A stretch of DNA of 13,417 bases from Desulfobulbaceae bacterium (GCA_024643445.1 JAHEMX010000041.1:1-13417), one strand, 5' to 3'; counted from the stretch's first letter, positions 6,742 to 13,417 are shown. Notes: a model not told the origin generated them from the sequence alone. Made by a program: numbers and translations.

Positions 6742-7497
6742 ATGAACCACGATTATCTTGAAAACCTGCTCAAGGGCATCAGTGCCGGCACCGTTTCCGT
6801 TGCCGATGGCCTGCAGAGCCTGAAACACTTTCCGGCAGAGCCGATAGAGGATGCCTGTATCGACCATCAGCGCCTGCTTCGAACCGGAATCCCCGAAGTC
6901 ATCTACGGTGAATCGAAAAGTTCGGATCAGGTCATAAGTATTGCCCGGGCCATGCTCGCAAAACCGGGACCGCTGCTGGCAACCCGCATCAGCGATGAAA
7001 AGGCTGCGCTGATTTGCACAGAGCTGCCAGAACTCACCCACCACCGGCAGGCTCGCATGCTCACCGGTCCCACGCCTGCCATAAATCGGGAAACCGTCAG
7101 GGGCGATATATTTATTATCTGTGCAGGCACCTCCGACCTGGCGGTCGCAGAAGAGGCCCGCGTCACCGCAACGACTCTGGGACACCCGGTGCAAACCATC
7201 TATGACGCGGGTGTTGCCGGACTTCACCGGCTTCTCTCAAAACAGGACCTCTTCTCCACCGCTTCGGTGATCATCGTTGCCGCCGGCATGGAAGGAGCAC
7301 TGCCCAGCGTCGTTGGCGGACTGGTAAGCTGTCCGGTAATCGGCGTGCCGACCTCTGTCGGCTATGGTGCCGGCATAGGTGGCTTTGCAGCCCTTCTGGG
7401 TATGCTCAACAGCTGCTCTCCGGGTGTTGCCGTTGTCAATATCGATAACGGGTTTGGGGCAGCCTGTATGGCCGCCGCCATTAACAGGAACCGATAA
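6742..7497 (+). CDS. larB: LarB-type nickel-pincer cofactor biosynthesis carboxylase
   Basis: LarB carboxylates and hydrolyses nicotinic acid adenine dinucleotide, the first step towards the nickel-pincer nucleotide cofactor of lactate racemase-type enzymes. Its C-terminal half is PurE-like. The 251 residues carry DxxRxxRxGxPEVIYGESK (41-59), the AGTSD loop (128-132) with AEEARVTA, DAGVAGLHR (155-163), AAGMEGALPSVVGGL (180-194), PTSVGYGAG (203-211) and MLNSCSPGVAVVNIDNG, all typical of the family. The frame is open back to 6646, but the ATG at 6742 gives the usual LarB N-terminus. No strong ribosome-binding site is visible for either start. larC and larE are not adjacent, so either they lie elsewhere or the cofactor is made from dispersed genes. 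Confidence 0.92.
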   Translation: MNHDYLENLLKGISAGTVSVADGLQSLKHFPAEPIEDACIDHQRLLRTGIPEVIYGESKSSDQVISIARAMLAKPGPLLATRISDEKAALICTELPELTHHRQARMLTGPTPAINRETVRGDIFIICAGTSDLAVAEEARVTATTLGHPVQTIYDAGVAGLHRLLSKQDLFSTASVIIVAAGMEGALPSVVGGLVSCPVIGVPTSVGYGAGIGGFAALLGMLNSCSPGVAVVNIDNGFGAACMAAAINRNR

Positions 7498-7563
7498 ATG
7501 GACCATTTCAGCCCGCCGAGGTGAAAAAAGGTATTGTTTATCAGATAAACTGTCTGCGAAACC

Positions 7564-7591
7564 TTGCAAGATTCGGGCATTCCGGTATAAT
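7564..7591 (+). promoter_or_regulatory. candidate sigma70 promoter of secDF
   Basis: TTGCAA (7564-7569) and a perfect TATAAT (7586-7591) are separated by 16 bp in the 153-bp gap between larB and secDF. Predicted initiation is near 7598, about 53 bases before the secDF ATG. This is the best matched hexamer pair in the window. Confidence 0.6.
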
Positions 7592-7650
7592 CGCGAAGCT
7601 GGCTGCAGACGTACAAGTCGACTGCGTTACTCTATCCTCCTGGGAACCAT

Positions 7651-10230
7651 ATGAATACATCAATCAAACTTAAAATTGCTCTGCTCTCTTTTCTGGTTGT
7701 ACTGGCTATTGTCACCATCGTACCATCATTTTACGCGGGAACTCCGTCCTGGTGGAAACAATACATGGCACCGGAAGGGTTGCGCCTCGGCCTTGACCTG
7801 CAGGGCGGCATGCACCTCGTATTGCAGGTTAATCTTGAAAAAGCCCAGGAAAACACCCTCGAACTTGCCGCTAATGATCTGAAAGATGCCCTCGCTGAAA
7901 AATCAATCAGTGCGGTTCAGACCATCGCCAACGATAAGAAAACGATCACCTTCACTCTGCCGAACGCCAGTGCGGTGGATAATGTCCGTGCCATTGTTGA
8001 AGATGGATTCAAAGACGATCTCAATATCAGCGTTGAAGCCAAAGAAGGCAGTTTTCCCCGCATTATCCTGGCCCTGAGCAAGGAAAAGATTGACTATATT
8101 CAAAATAACGCCGTCGCCCAGTCCCTGGAAATCATCCGGAATCGCATTGATCAGTTTGGTGTAGCCGAACCGGTCATTATCCGGCAGGGCGCCGATGAGA
8201 TTGTTATCCAGCTCCCCGGTATTCGCGATCCTGAACGCGCCCTCAAATTGCTGGGAGACACCGCGCAGCTGGAGTTCAAGCTTGTCGCCGAGACTGAGGG
8301 TATCAATCTGGACAAGCTTATTGCCCAGGCCGGAGAATCAGGAAAGTGGTCTGGGAAATGGCAGGATAACGAAGAAGTTAGAAAGCTCAACCAGTTCCTG
8401 GGCAGCACCCTGCCGGCCAATACCGCCGTCTATTTCGAGAAGCTCACAGACAAGCAGACCGGCATCGAATCATCCCGTCCCATCCTCCTGGAAACCAAGG
8501 TCCTTATGACCGGAGATATGGTGAAGAATGCCCAGGTCCGCGTTGGCGGCACCTTCAACGAGCCCTATGTCAGTCTCGATCTGACGTCAAGGGGAGGGAA
8601 GGTATTCGGCACGCTGACCGAAAAAAATGTTGGCCGACGCATGGCCATCGTGCTGGACGGCATCGTCAAGTCGGCACCGGTCATCCGGGAAAGGATTCTC
8701 GGAGGCTCCGCTCAGATATCGGGCAGTTTCACCCATGAAGAAGCCTCGGACCTGGCAATCGTCCTGAGGGTCGGGGCGCTGCCGGCTCCGGTGGACGTTA
8801 TTCAGAACCTAACGGTCGGCTCGACCCTTGGCCAGGATTCCATCAAAAAAGGACTGACCTCCGGTATCTTCGGATCCCTGATGGTTATTGCCTTCATGAT
8901 CATCTATTACCGTTTGTCCGGCATCATCGCCAATTTCGCCCTGGCCCTCAATATTCTTTTTCTCTTTTCAGGACTGGCGATTCTCAATGCCACCCTGACG
9001 ATGCCGGGTATTGCCGGAATCGTGCTCTCCATCGGTATGGCTGTTGATGCCAATGTTCTGATATTTGAACGAATGAGAGAGGAGTACAGTCTCGGGAAAT
9101 CGGTGCGCTCGAGCATCGATAGCGGATTCGGCAAGGCCTTGTGGACCATTGTCGACTCCCAGGTGACCACCCTTATCACCGCACTGGCACTTTTCCTCTT
9201 TGGTACCGGACCGATTAAAGGGTTTGCCGTCACCCTGTCCCTGGGTATTATTTTCAACCTCTTTACCGCCTTATTCTGCTCACGGCTCGTATTTGACACC
9301 CTCACCGGCAGACATCTCATCAAGAAACTCCGCTTCATGCAGTTTACCACAAAGCCCCATATCGACTACATGCGGATCAAGAACATTACCTTCACCGTCT
9401 CCGGGATCTTCGTTCTCATCGGTTTGATAGCTCTTGTGCAGGTCGCCCGCGGTACTGCCAACATGGGAGTCGATTTTTCCGGCGGGTCGCTGCTGCAATA
9501 CCAGGCCCAGCAGCCCTTTTCCATGGCCGAAGTGAGATCCGCTTTTAGTCGCAATAACATGGAAGGGATTGATCTCCAGGAAGTCGAAAACGAGAACCGC
9601 CTGATTATCAAGGTCAAGAAATCGGAGGCGGTAGTCGCCAATCTTGGTGATCAGGTAATACAGGTGCTGTCCCGTGAACTCGGAGATAAAGGCTTTGTCT
9701 TTGAGAGCCAGTCCGAGATCGGCTCAAGCGTCAGTGCGGTCTTGAGAAACAAGGCCATTCAGGCGATCCTGATATCGCTCGCCGGGGTTATTGTCTATCT
9801 GGCCTTTCGTTTCAACCTGAGTTTCGGCCTTGCAGCTGCGGCGGCAACCTTCCATGACGTTCTGGTCGTTCTCGGGATATGCTGGCTGCTCAATGTTGAG
9901 ATCACCCTGCTCATCGTCACCGCACTGCTCACCTTGGCAGGCTACTCCCTGAACGACAGTGTTGTCATCTTTGACCGGATCAGGGAGAATATGAAAAAGA
10001 AAGAGACATTCAACCTCTCTTCAGAGATTATCAATGACAGTGTAAATCAGGTCATTGGCCGTACCATTGTGACGTCCCTGACCGTGGCCATGGTTCTCCT
10101 GGCAATGGTTATCTACGGTGGATCTGTTATCCATGATTTTTCTTTTTCACTGCTCATCGGCGTCGTGGTCGGAACCTACTCTTCCATATTTATCGCCAGT
10201 CCGCTGGTAACCTTATGGAAACGTGCGTGA
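7651..10230 (+). CDS. secDF: fused protein translocase subunit SecDF
   Basis: Membrane component that uses the ion gradient to pull secreted proteins through SecYEG from the periplasmic side. The single 859-residue chain contains a complete SecD half and a complete SecF half, which are separate genes in E. coli. SecD shows TM1 (about 8-30), the motif RLGLDLQGG (45-53), a large periplasmic region, then a TM bundle (about 397-545) with GMAVDANVLIFERMREE carrying D466. SecF begins near 570, with TM1 (about 574-597), GVDFSGG (606-612), a small periplasmic region and a second bundle containing GYSLNDSVVIFDRIREN (764-780, D769). The reading frame is continuous, so the fusion is real in this sequence. 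No yajC is adjacent. The stop codon overlaps or nearly abuts the next gene. Confidence 0.95.
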   Translation: MNTSIKLKIALLSFLVVLAIVTIVPSFYAGTPSWWKQYMAPEGLRLGLDLQGGMHLVLQVNLEKAQENTLELAANDLKDALAEKSISAVQTIANDKKTITFTLPNASAVDNVRAIVEDGFKDDLNISVEAKEGSFPRIILALSKEKIDYIQNNAVAQSLEIIRNRIDQFGVAEPVIIRQGADEIVIQLPGIRDPERALKLLGDTAQLEFKLVAETEGINLDKLIAQAGESGKWSGKWQDNEEVRKLNQFLGSTLPANTAVYFEKLTDKQTGIESSRPILLETKVLMTGDMVKNAQVRVGGTFNEPYVSLDLTSRGGKVFGTLTEKNVGRRMAIVLDGIVKSAPVIRERILGGSAQISGSFTHEEASDLAIVLRVGALPAPVDVIQNLTVGSTLGQDSIKKGLTSGIFGSLMVIAFMIIYYRLSGIIANFALALNILFLFSGLAILNATLTMPGIAGIVLSIGMAVDANVLIFERMREEYSLGKSVRSSIDSGFGKALWTIVDSQVTTLITALALFLFGTGPIKGFAVTLSLGIIFNLFTALFCSRLVFDTLTGRHLIKKLRFMQFTTKPHIDYMRIKNITFTVSGIFVLIGLIALVQVARGTANMGVDFSGGSLLQYQAQQPFSMAEVRSAFSRNNMEGIDLQEVENENRLIIKVKKSEAVVANLGDQVIQVLSRELGDKGFVFESQSEIGSSVSAVLRNKAIQAILISLAGVIVYLAFRFNLSFGLAAAAATFHDVLVVLGICWLLNVEITLLIVTALLTLAGYSLNDSVVIFDRIRENMKKKETFNLSSEIINDSVNQVIGRTIVTSLTVAMVLLAMVIYGGSVIHDFSFSLLIGVVVGTYSSIFIASPLVTLWKRA

Positions 10231-10240
10231 GCGTGGGACC

Positions 10241-10966
10241 ATGGCCCAGCAGAAACTGCCCGATCAGGTGGTGCGAATCGGTCCGGATGAGTCGTTTGCC
10301 TTTTCGTGCCACCGGCAGATTGCCTGCTTTACCCGTTGCTGCCGCGAACTGGAACTGGCCCTGAGTCCCTATGACGTGCTGCGATTAAGAAAGGCAACCG
10401 GGCTTCATTCCAGCGAACTCCTGGAAAGATACCTTATTGCCGAGCAGCATCCCGAAGACATTTTCCCCCGCTTCTACCTGAGCATGGTGGATGACGGCAA
10501 GGCGAGCTGTGTCTTTGTTTGCGAGCAGGGATGCACGGTTTACCAGCATCGTCCCGGTGCCTGCCGGTCGTATCCGCTGGGCAGAGCTGCCAGCCGGGAA
10601 AAAGAGCGGCTGGATGTTTTCTTCGTTCTGCTGCATGAGCCGCACTGCCTCGGTTTTGCCGAGCATACCATCCAAACCGTGAGCAGTTTTAGCCACTCAC
10701 AAGGCCTTGAACCCTATAATCGATTCAATGACCTGTTCACCAGCATCACCCAGCATGAAAAGATCCGCCAGGGTTTGCGTCCCCGTCCTGACCAGGTACA
10801 GGCATATACGCTGGCTCTCTATGATATCGATACCTTTCGGACCCGCCTTCAGGAAGGCGCTCTAGCGGGCCGGGAGAATGCTCCCGAGACCATTTTCAGC
10901 GATGACGAGGAGCTGCTTGGGTATGCATTGAAGTGGGTGGAAGAGGAAATCTTCTCCACCCGGTGA
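10241..10966 (+). CDS. YkgJ-family cysteine cluster protein
   Basis: A soluble protein of 241 residues with the YkgJ-type zinc/iron-chelating cysteine cluster. The visible cysteines are C23, C29, C33 and C34 (CHRQIACFTRCC), then C90, C94 and C98 (CVFVCEQGC), C108 in the diagnostic RPGACRSYPLG segment, and C136. Members of this family are predicted to bind a metal or iron-sulfur cluster; the biochemical role is largely unknown. ATG 10241 is used here. An alternative GTG at 10223 adds six residues and overlaps the secDF stop by 8 bases, so translational coupling with secDF is plausible either way. The C-terminal third (about 150-241) is helical and acidic, with no motif I recognise. Confidence 0.85.
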   Translation: MAQQKLPDQVVRIGPDESFAFSCHRQIACFTRCCRELELALSPYDVLRLRKATGLHSSELLERYLIAEQHPEDIFPRFYLSMVDDGKASCVFVCEQGCTVYQHRPGACRSYPLGRAASREKERLDVFFVLLHEPHCLGFAEHTIQTVSSFSHSQGLEPYNRFNDLFTSITQHEKIRQGLRPRPDQVQAYTLALYDIDTFRTRLQEGALAGRENAPETIFSDDEELLGYALKWVEEEIFSTR

Positions 10967-11021
10967 GGCAATCACCCTGCACCAAAGACTAAAAGAGAAA
11001 GAGACTCCCTCAGGCTACCCG

Positions 11022-11648
11022 ATGCTCAGACTGGTTGTATTTGATTGTGACGGCGTCATGTTTGATTCACGGGAGGCAAACAGGATCTATTATAACGATC
11101 TGCTTTCAGCCTTTGATTTTGGGCCAATGGATGAGACGGAATTAACGTATGTACATATGCATAATGTTACTGATTCCGTTAACTTTATATTCAGGAATCA
11201 TCACCGCCAGAACATGACAGAGGTGCATAAATACCGAGCTGAACTTGATTATACCCCCTACCTGTCCCAGATGATTCTGGAACCTGATCTTGTCACGTTT
11301 CTGGACAATATCCAGTCCTGCTGCAAGCTCGCCATCTCGACAAATCGTTCAACAACAATGCGGCCGCTGCTGGAGCGGTTTGGACTGAGCCGTTATTTTC
11401 AGATGGTTGTGACATCACTGGATGTAAAAAACCCGAAGCCGGCTCCGGATGCACTGCTCGACATTCTGGCCTTTTTTGGTTGTCCGGCCTCAGATGCCAT
11501 CTATATCGGGGATTCGGTTGTTGATCGGCAGCACACGGCCGCGGCCGGTGTTTCATTGATTGCCTTTAAAAATCCGAAACTCCCTGCCGAATATCACGTC
11601 AACAGTTTCACCGAGATTCTGCAACTGCCTCCATTCGTGCGATCATAG
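11022..11648 (+). CDS. HAD-superfamily hydrolase, phosphoglycolate-phosphatase-like
   Basis: A 208-residue HAD phosphatase. Motif I is DCDGVMFDS with nucleophile D8 and acid/base D10. Motif II is STN (106-108), motif III lysine is K139 in NPKPAPDAL, and motif IV is GDSVVDRQ with D164 and D168. An alpha-helical cap lies between motifs I and II (about 17-85), as in the Gph/beta-phosphoglucomutase branch. Gph-like 2-phosphoglycolate phosphatase is a reasonable guess, but substrate cannot be read from sequence. It starts 55 bases after the YkgJ-family gene and may share its transcript. A moderate AGG sits about 9 bases before the ATG. It is convergent with the following minus-strand gene, with a 55-bp gap containing only a weak imperfect hairpin. 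Confidence 0.88.
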   Translation: MLRLVVFDCDGVMFDSREANRIYYNDLLSAFDFGPMDETELTYVHMHNVTDSVNFIFRNHHRQNMTEVHKYRAELDYTPYLSQMILEPDLVTFLDNIQSCCKLAISTNRSTTMRPLLERFGLSRYFQMVVTSLDVKNPKPAPDALLDILAFFGCPASDAIYIGDSVVDRQHTAAAGVSLIAFKNPKLPAEYHVNSFTEILQLPPFVRS

Positions 11649-11703
11649 AAGCCGGCAACGTGTTTCTTTTGGTCTGCGGATCCTGACCACAATCAAGCTC
11701 TCA

Positions 11704-12891
11704 TCAAAACGAGGCGCGAGCTTCATCCACCCGCTGTACACCTTCCATCAGCAGCGCGTTGAAATCTGCGATTTCTGCCGCTTTCATCTGGGCAGGGGAG
11801 AGCCCTGAGTGAAACGTATAGGAGCCTTCCTTTTCCGCCAGCACTGCATAGACGGCGTCACGGCTGGCAAGCCCGTTACAGGAGGCCTTGACAATGCGCC
11901 CTTCGCGAAAGGCTACCCGGGCATCTTTGCCGGGAAAGGTGAAGCTCAGAACGCCGGTCTTCTGGTGCATATGAAGGATCTGGAAGATCTCGGACGGCTC
12001 CATTTCCGTTAATCGACCCTGCATTGATGAATCAAAATCATCCAAGCGTGCCTTATTCGCCAATACCAGACGCCGGGCCAGCAGTTGTGAAAGATAAAGC
12101 TGGACAGACGGTGATGCTTCTATAATCTGGCTGAGAAACTCACCGCTGACAGCAACAACGGTCGTCTCGGTAAAACCAGTCACCGTTGCCCCGGCTATAT
12201 TGCCGGTAAAGTAACTCATCTCGCCGCAAAGCTCGCCGGGACCAAGCTTGGTGATATGCACCGGTCCATCATCGACACTGAGCTCCCCGGATAAAACCAG
12301 GAAGATATCGAGATTCCGTTCTCCCTTCTCGATGAGCGTCTGGCCGATTTCAATTTTTTCCTCTCGGAAAAAATGCATCATTCCCTTGAGCTGTTCAGTA
12401 GCTATGGTGCGAAAAAAGGGACAACCTTTTATTTTGTCGAGGAGTTCCTGCTCCTCCTGTCTCAGCTCAATCTTTTTTTCCGGTTTCGTCGTGCTGTCCG
12501 ATACAGACGTGACTCTGAACTTGATCAAACCGCTGCAGCCGCTGCAAGAATAGAGGGTTGAACAATCCTGTCCATTACCCGTACCAGTTTCAGTCAGAAG
12601 CGTAAAAAGCAGTTCGGTCATCTCGCGCACAAGAATCAGACAGGCTTCCTTTTTCCCGGGAGGTGAAAAGGCCTGTCCCGTCAACAAAAATTGCTCACCG
12701 GCCCGATAAAGGGGGCAATTGTTCTCTTCTATGATTTCAAATTCGGCTTTAAATGATTGCATCTTTAGATGAAGGATAATTTCGGCTACAGTTGGATGAA
12801 CGGTACGGTTTTTCAAGATCCTCCCATAATTATATCTATTCGGTTCCTCTGATCCAGAACTTTCTTTGCGACAATCATTTTTCTTCTGCAC
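11704..12891 (-). CDS. cyclic-nucleotide-binding-fold protein with Cys-rich N-terminus and DUF4388
   Basis: A 395-residue three-part protein. Residues 44-125 form a Cys-rich module (C59, C84, C110, C116, C119; NCPLYRAGEQF and CSGCSGL) resembling the TIGR04076-type fold. Residues 157-280 are a CRP-like beta-roll (GCPFFRTIATEQL, GERNLDIFLVLSGELSV, LGPGELCGEMSYFTG). Residues 290-365 match DUF4388/PatA-N-type domains of signalling proteins (MQGRLTEMEPSEIFQILHM, KTGVLSFTF, VAFREGRIVKA). No helix-turn-helix follows, so it is not a classical transcription factor. The phosphate-cassette arginine of CRP (RSAxV) reads AGATV here, so cAMP binding is doubtful. The start is GTG at 12891, with AGGA about 11 bases upstream; ATG 12762 (residue 44) would begin exactly at the Cys-rich module and is a real alternative. 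It is divergent from the E2-like gene. Confidence 0.85.
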   Translation of the reverse strand: MQKKNDCRKESSGSEEPNRYNYGRILKNRTVHPTVAEIILHLKMQSFKAEFEIIEENNCPLYRAGEQFLLTGQAFSPPGKKEACLILVREMTELLFTLLTETGTGNGQDCSTLYSCSGCSGLIKFRVTSVSDSTTKPEKKIELRQEEQELLDKIKGCPFFRTIATEQLKGMMHFFREEKIEIGQTLIEKGERNLDIFLVLSGELSVDDGPVHITKLGPGELCGEMSYFTGNIAGATVTGFTETTVVAVSGEFLSQIIEASPSVQLYLSQLLARRLVLANKARLDDFDSSMQGRLTEMEPSEIFQILHMHQKTGVLSFTFPGKDARVAFREGRIVKASCNGLASRDAVYAVLAEKEGSYTFHSGLSPAQMKAAEIADFNALLMEGVQRVDEARASF

Positions 12892-12933
12892 GTCGCCACA
12901 TCCTGCCAGAACCTCTTTATCAGTTATCTTTTT

Positions 12934-13015
12934 AGTTGATATTTCATTTTTTTTTTGTGTTGTTTCCAGAAGTTGATATAATGAAAGACGGGTGTTCTTC
13001 CTTTTCTATCAACTT
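12934..13015. repeat. three copies of AGTTGATA in the E2-like gene's promoter region
   Basis: AGTTGATA occurs at 12934-12941 and 12971-12978 in direct orientation, and inverted (TATCAACT) at 13007-13014. Start-to-start distances are 37 and 36 bp. The last two extend to a 9-bp inverted repeat (12970-12978 with 13007-13015) that flanks the -10 element and the predicted start site. A T10 run (12947-12956) lies between the first two. The arrangement suggests regulator sites, possibly shared with the divergent gene. Confidence 0.45.
12955..12982 (+). promoter_or_regulatory. candidate promoter of the E2-like gene
   Basis: A perfect -10 TATAAT lies at 12977-12982, with TTGTGT (12955-12960) 16 bp upstream as a partial -35. 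Predicted initiation is near 12989, giving about a 40-base leader. The -10 overlaps the middle AGTTGATA copy, so a protein bound there could block transcription. Confidence 0.55.
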
Positions 13016-13029
13016 GTCGGTACGCATTC

Positions 13030-13417
13030 ATGGCTACAGCTACAAAACAGCTCGAGGCGATCTATCGGGAAATCTCGCAACGATTTTCAGAGCATGATCT
13101 CATCAGTGTTACACCGCTTGACGGCGAGCCACCCGAGAAGTACGAAATTACCTATCGGATCATTGGTGTATACAAAGACGGATCGGGCAAGATCCTGGAA
13201 AAAGACTCGCACACGATCACCATCAACATCCCCTTTGGTTTCCCTCATTTTCCACCCAGCTGTAAACCCAAAAGCGATCTTTTTCATCCCGATTTCGACC
13301 CCGCCGCAATCTGTATTGGTGAATTCTGGGCCAAGGACCGCTCCATCAGCGACCTGATTTTTTATATCGGCACCATGATTTCAGGCAGGGCTTTTTCAAC
13401 CGACAACGCGTTTAATG
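13030..13417 (+). CDS. E2 ubiquitin-conjugating-like (UBC-fold) protein, 3' end beyond the window
   Basis: An open frame from ATG 13030 runs 129 codons to the edge without a stop. The order of elements matches a UBC-fold E2. An amphipathic N-terminal helix (5-19, KQLEAIYREISQRF) comes first, then beta strands (about 22-31, 38-47 and 59-69). The Pro-rich turn FGFPHFPPSCKPKSDLFHP (69-87) parallels the eukaryotic YPFxPPxVxFxTxxxHP. HPD (86-88) replaces the usual HPN, and C95 (AAICIGEFW) takes the catalytic-cysteine position. W100 and a following helix (SISDLIFYIGTMIS, 105-118) complete the match. Trp is at Cys+5 rather than Cys+8 as in UbcH5-type enzymes, which marks a shorter bacterial-type active-site loop. 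An E2 normally has about 150 residues, so only the last helix should be missing. No strong ribosome-binding site precedes the ATG. Family membership is firm by motif reading; function and partners (E1/ThiF, ubiquitin-like protein, JAB peptidase) are inference. Confidence 0.87.
   Translation, partial: MATATKQLEAIYREISQRFSEHDLISVTPLDGEPPEKYEITYRIIGVYKDGSGKILEKDSHTITINIPFGFPHFPPSCKPKSDLFHPDFDPAAICIGEFWAKDRSISDLIFYIGTMISGRAFSTDNAFN

Noticed and set aside
6628..7227. A 199-codon minus-strand frame opposite larB
   Set aside because: Antisense shadow of larB; the larB motifs are unambiguous.
10962..10976. GGTGA-GGCAA-TCACC hairpin after the YkgJ-type gene as a terminator
   Set aside because: Only a 5-bp stem with no T-run; the HAD gene follows closely on the same strand.
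11660..11690. Hairpin between the convergent HAD and cyclic-nucleotide-fold genes as a bidirectional terminator
   Set aside because: The stem (TGGTC with GACCA) is short with a long interior, and lacks a following T-run on either strand.
13087..13287. Minus-strand frame opposite the E2-like gene
   Set aside because: Antisense shadow of the E2 coding sequence, with no ribosome-binding site and no recognisable motif.
12992..13357. A plus-strand frame of 121 codons over the E2-like gene
   Set aside because: It is in a different frame from the E2 reading, which shows clear UBC motifs; the alternative translation is Ser/Arg/Pro-rich with no recognisable pattern.
1..13417. CRISPR array, insertion sequence, tRNA or rRNA gene
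   Set aside because: No spaced direct-repeat series, transposase reading frame, terminal inverted repeats or cloverleaf-like sequence was seen on either strand.

Overview
The window looks like a chromosomal segment of a Gram-negative anaerobe of the Desulfobacterota (deltaproteobacterial) type. The clues are a membrane-sector-only ATP synthase operon with AtpZ and AtpI accessory genes, a BamD lipoprotein, HemL of the C5 haem route, a NIL-domain 2x[4Fe-4S] ferredoxin, and a DUF4388 cyclic-nucleotide-type sensor. This placement is inferred from gene content only.

Layout, left to right. (1) Positions 1-154, minus strand: the 5' end of a gene leaving the window, with its own candidate promoter. 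(2) A strong hairpin terminator at 233-262 closes the minus-strand F0 operon atpZ-atpI-atpB-atpE (2064 down to 304). A candidate promoter carrying an overlapping inverted repeat precedes it, and hemL (3444 down to 2152) lies upstream. (3) A 354-bp divergent intergenic region follows. (4) The plus-strand cluster trxA-trxB-bamD (3799-5973) holds thioredoxin, its reductase and an outer-membrane assembly lipoprotein. (5) A convergent minus-strand NIL-domain ferredoxin (6478 down to 6032) is divergent from larB (6742-7497). (6) A fused secDF (7651-10230) overlaps or abuts a YkgJ-type cysteine-cluster gene, followed by a HAD-family phosphatase (to 11648). (7) A convergent minus-strand gene (12891 down to 11704) encodes a Cys-rich N-terminus, a cyclic-nucleotide-binding fold and a DUF4388 domain.

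(8) The most interesting item is at the right edge. From 13030 to the window end an open plus-strand frame, with no stop before the edge, encodes the first 129 residues of an E2 ubiquitin-conjugating (UBC-fold) enzyme. It has the N-terminal helix, the Pro-rich PPxxYPF-like strand/loop region, an HP[N/D] motif and a cysteine in the catalytic position. Its promoter region has a perfect TATAAT and three copies of AGTTGATA. This is probably the first gene of a bacterial ubiquitin-like conjugation locus whose other components would lie beyond position 13417.

Most of the window is housekeeping: energy conversion, haem synthesis, redox homeostasis and envelope biogenesis. The E2-like gene and its divergent regulator-like neighbour are the accessory-looking part.
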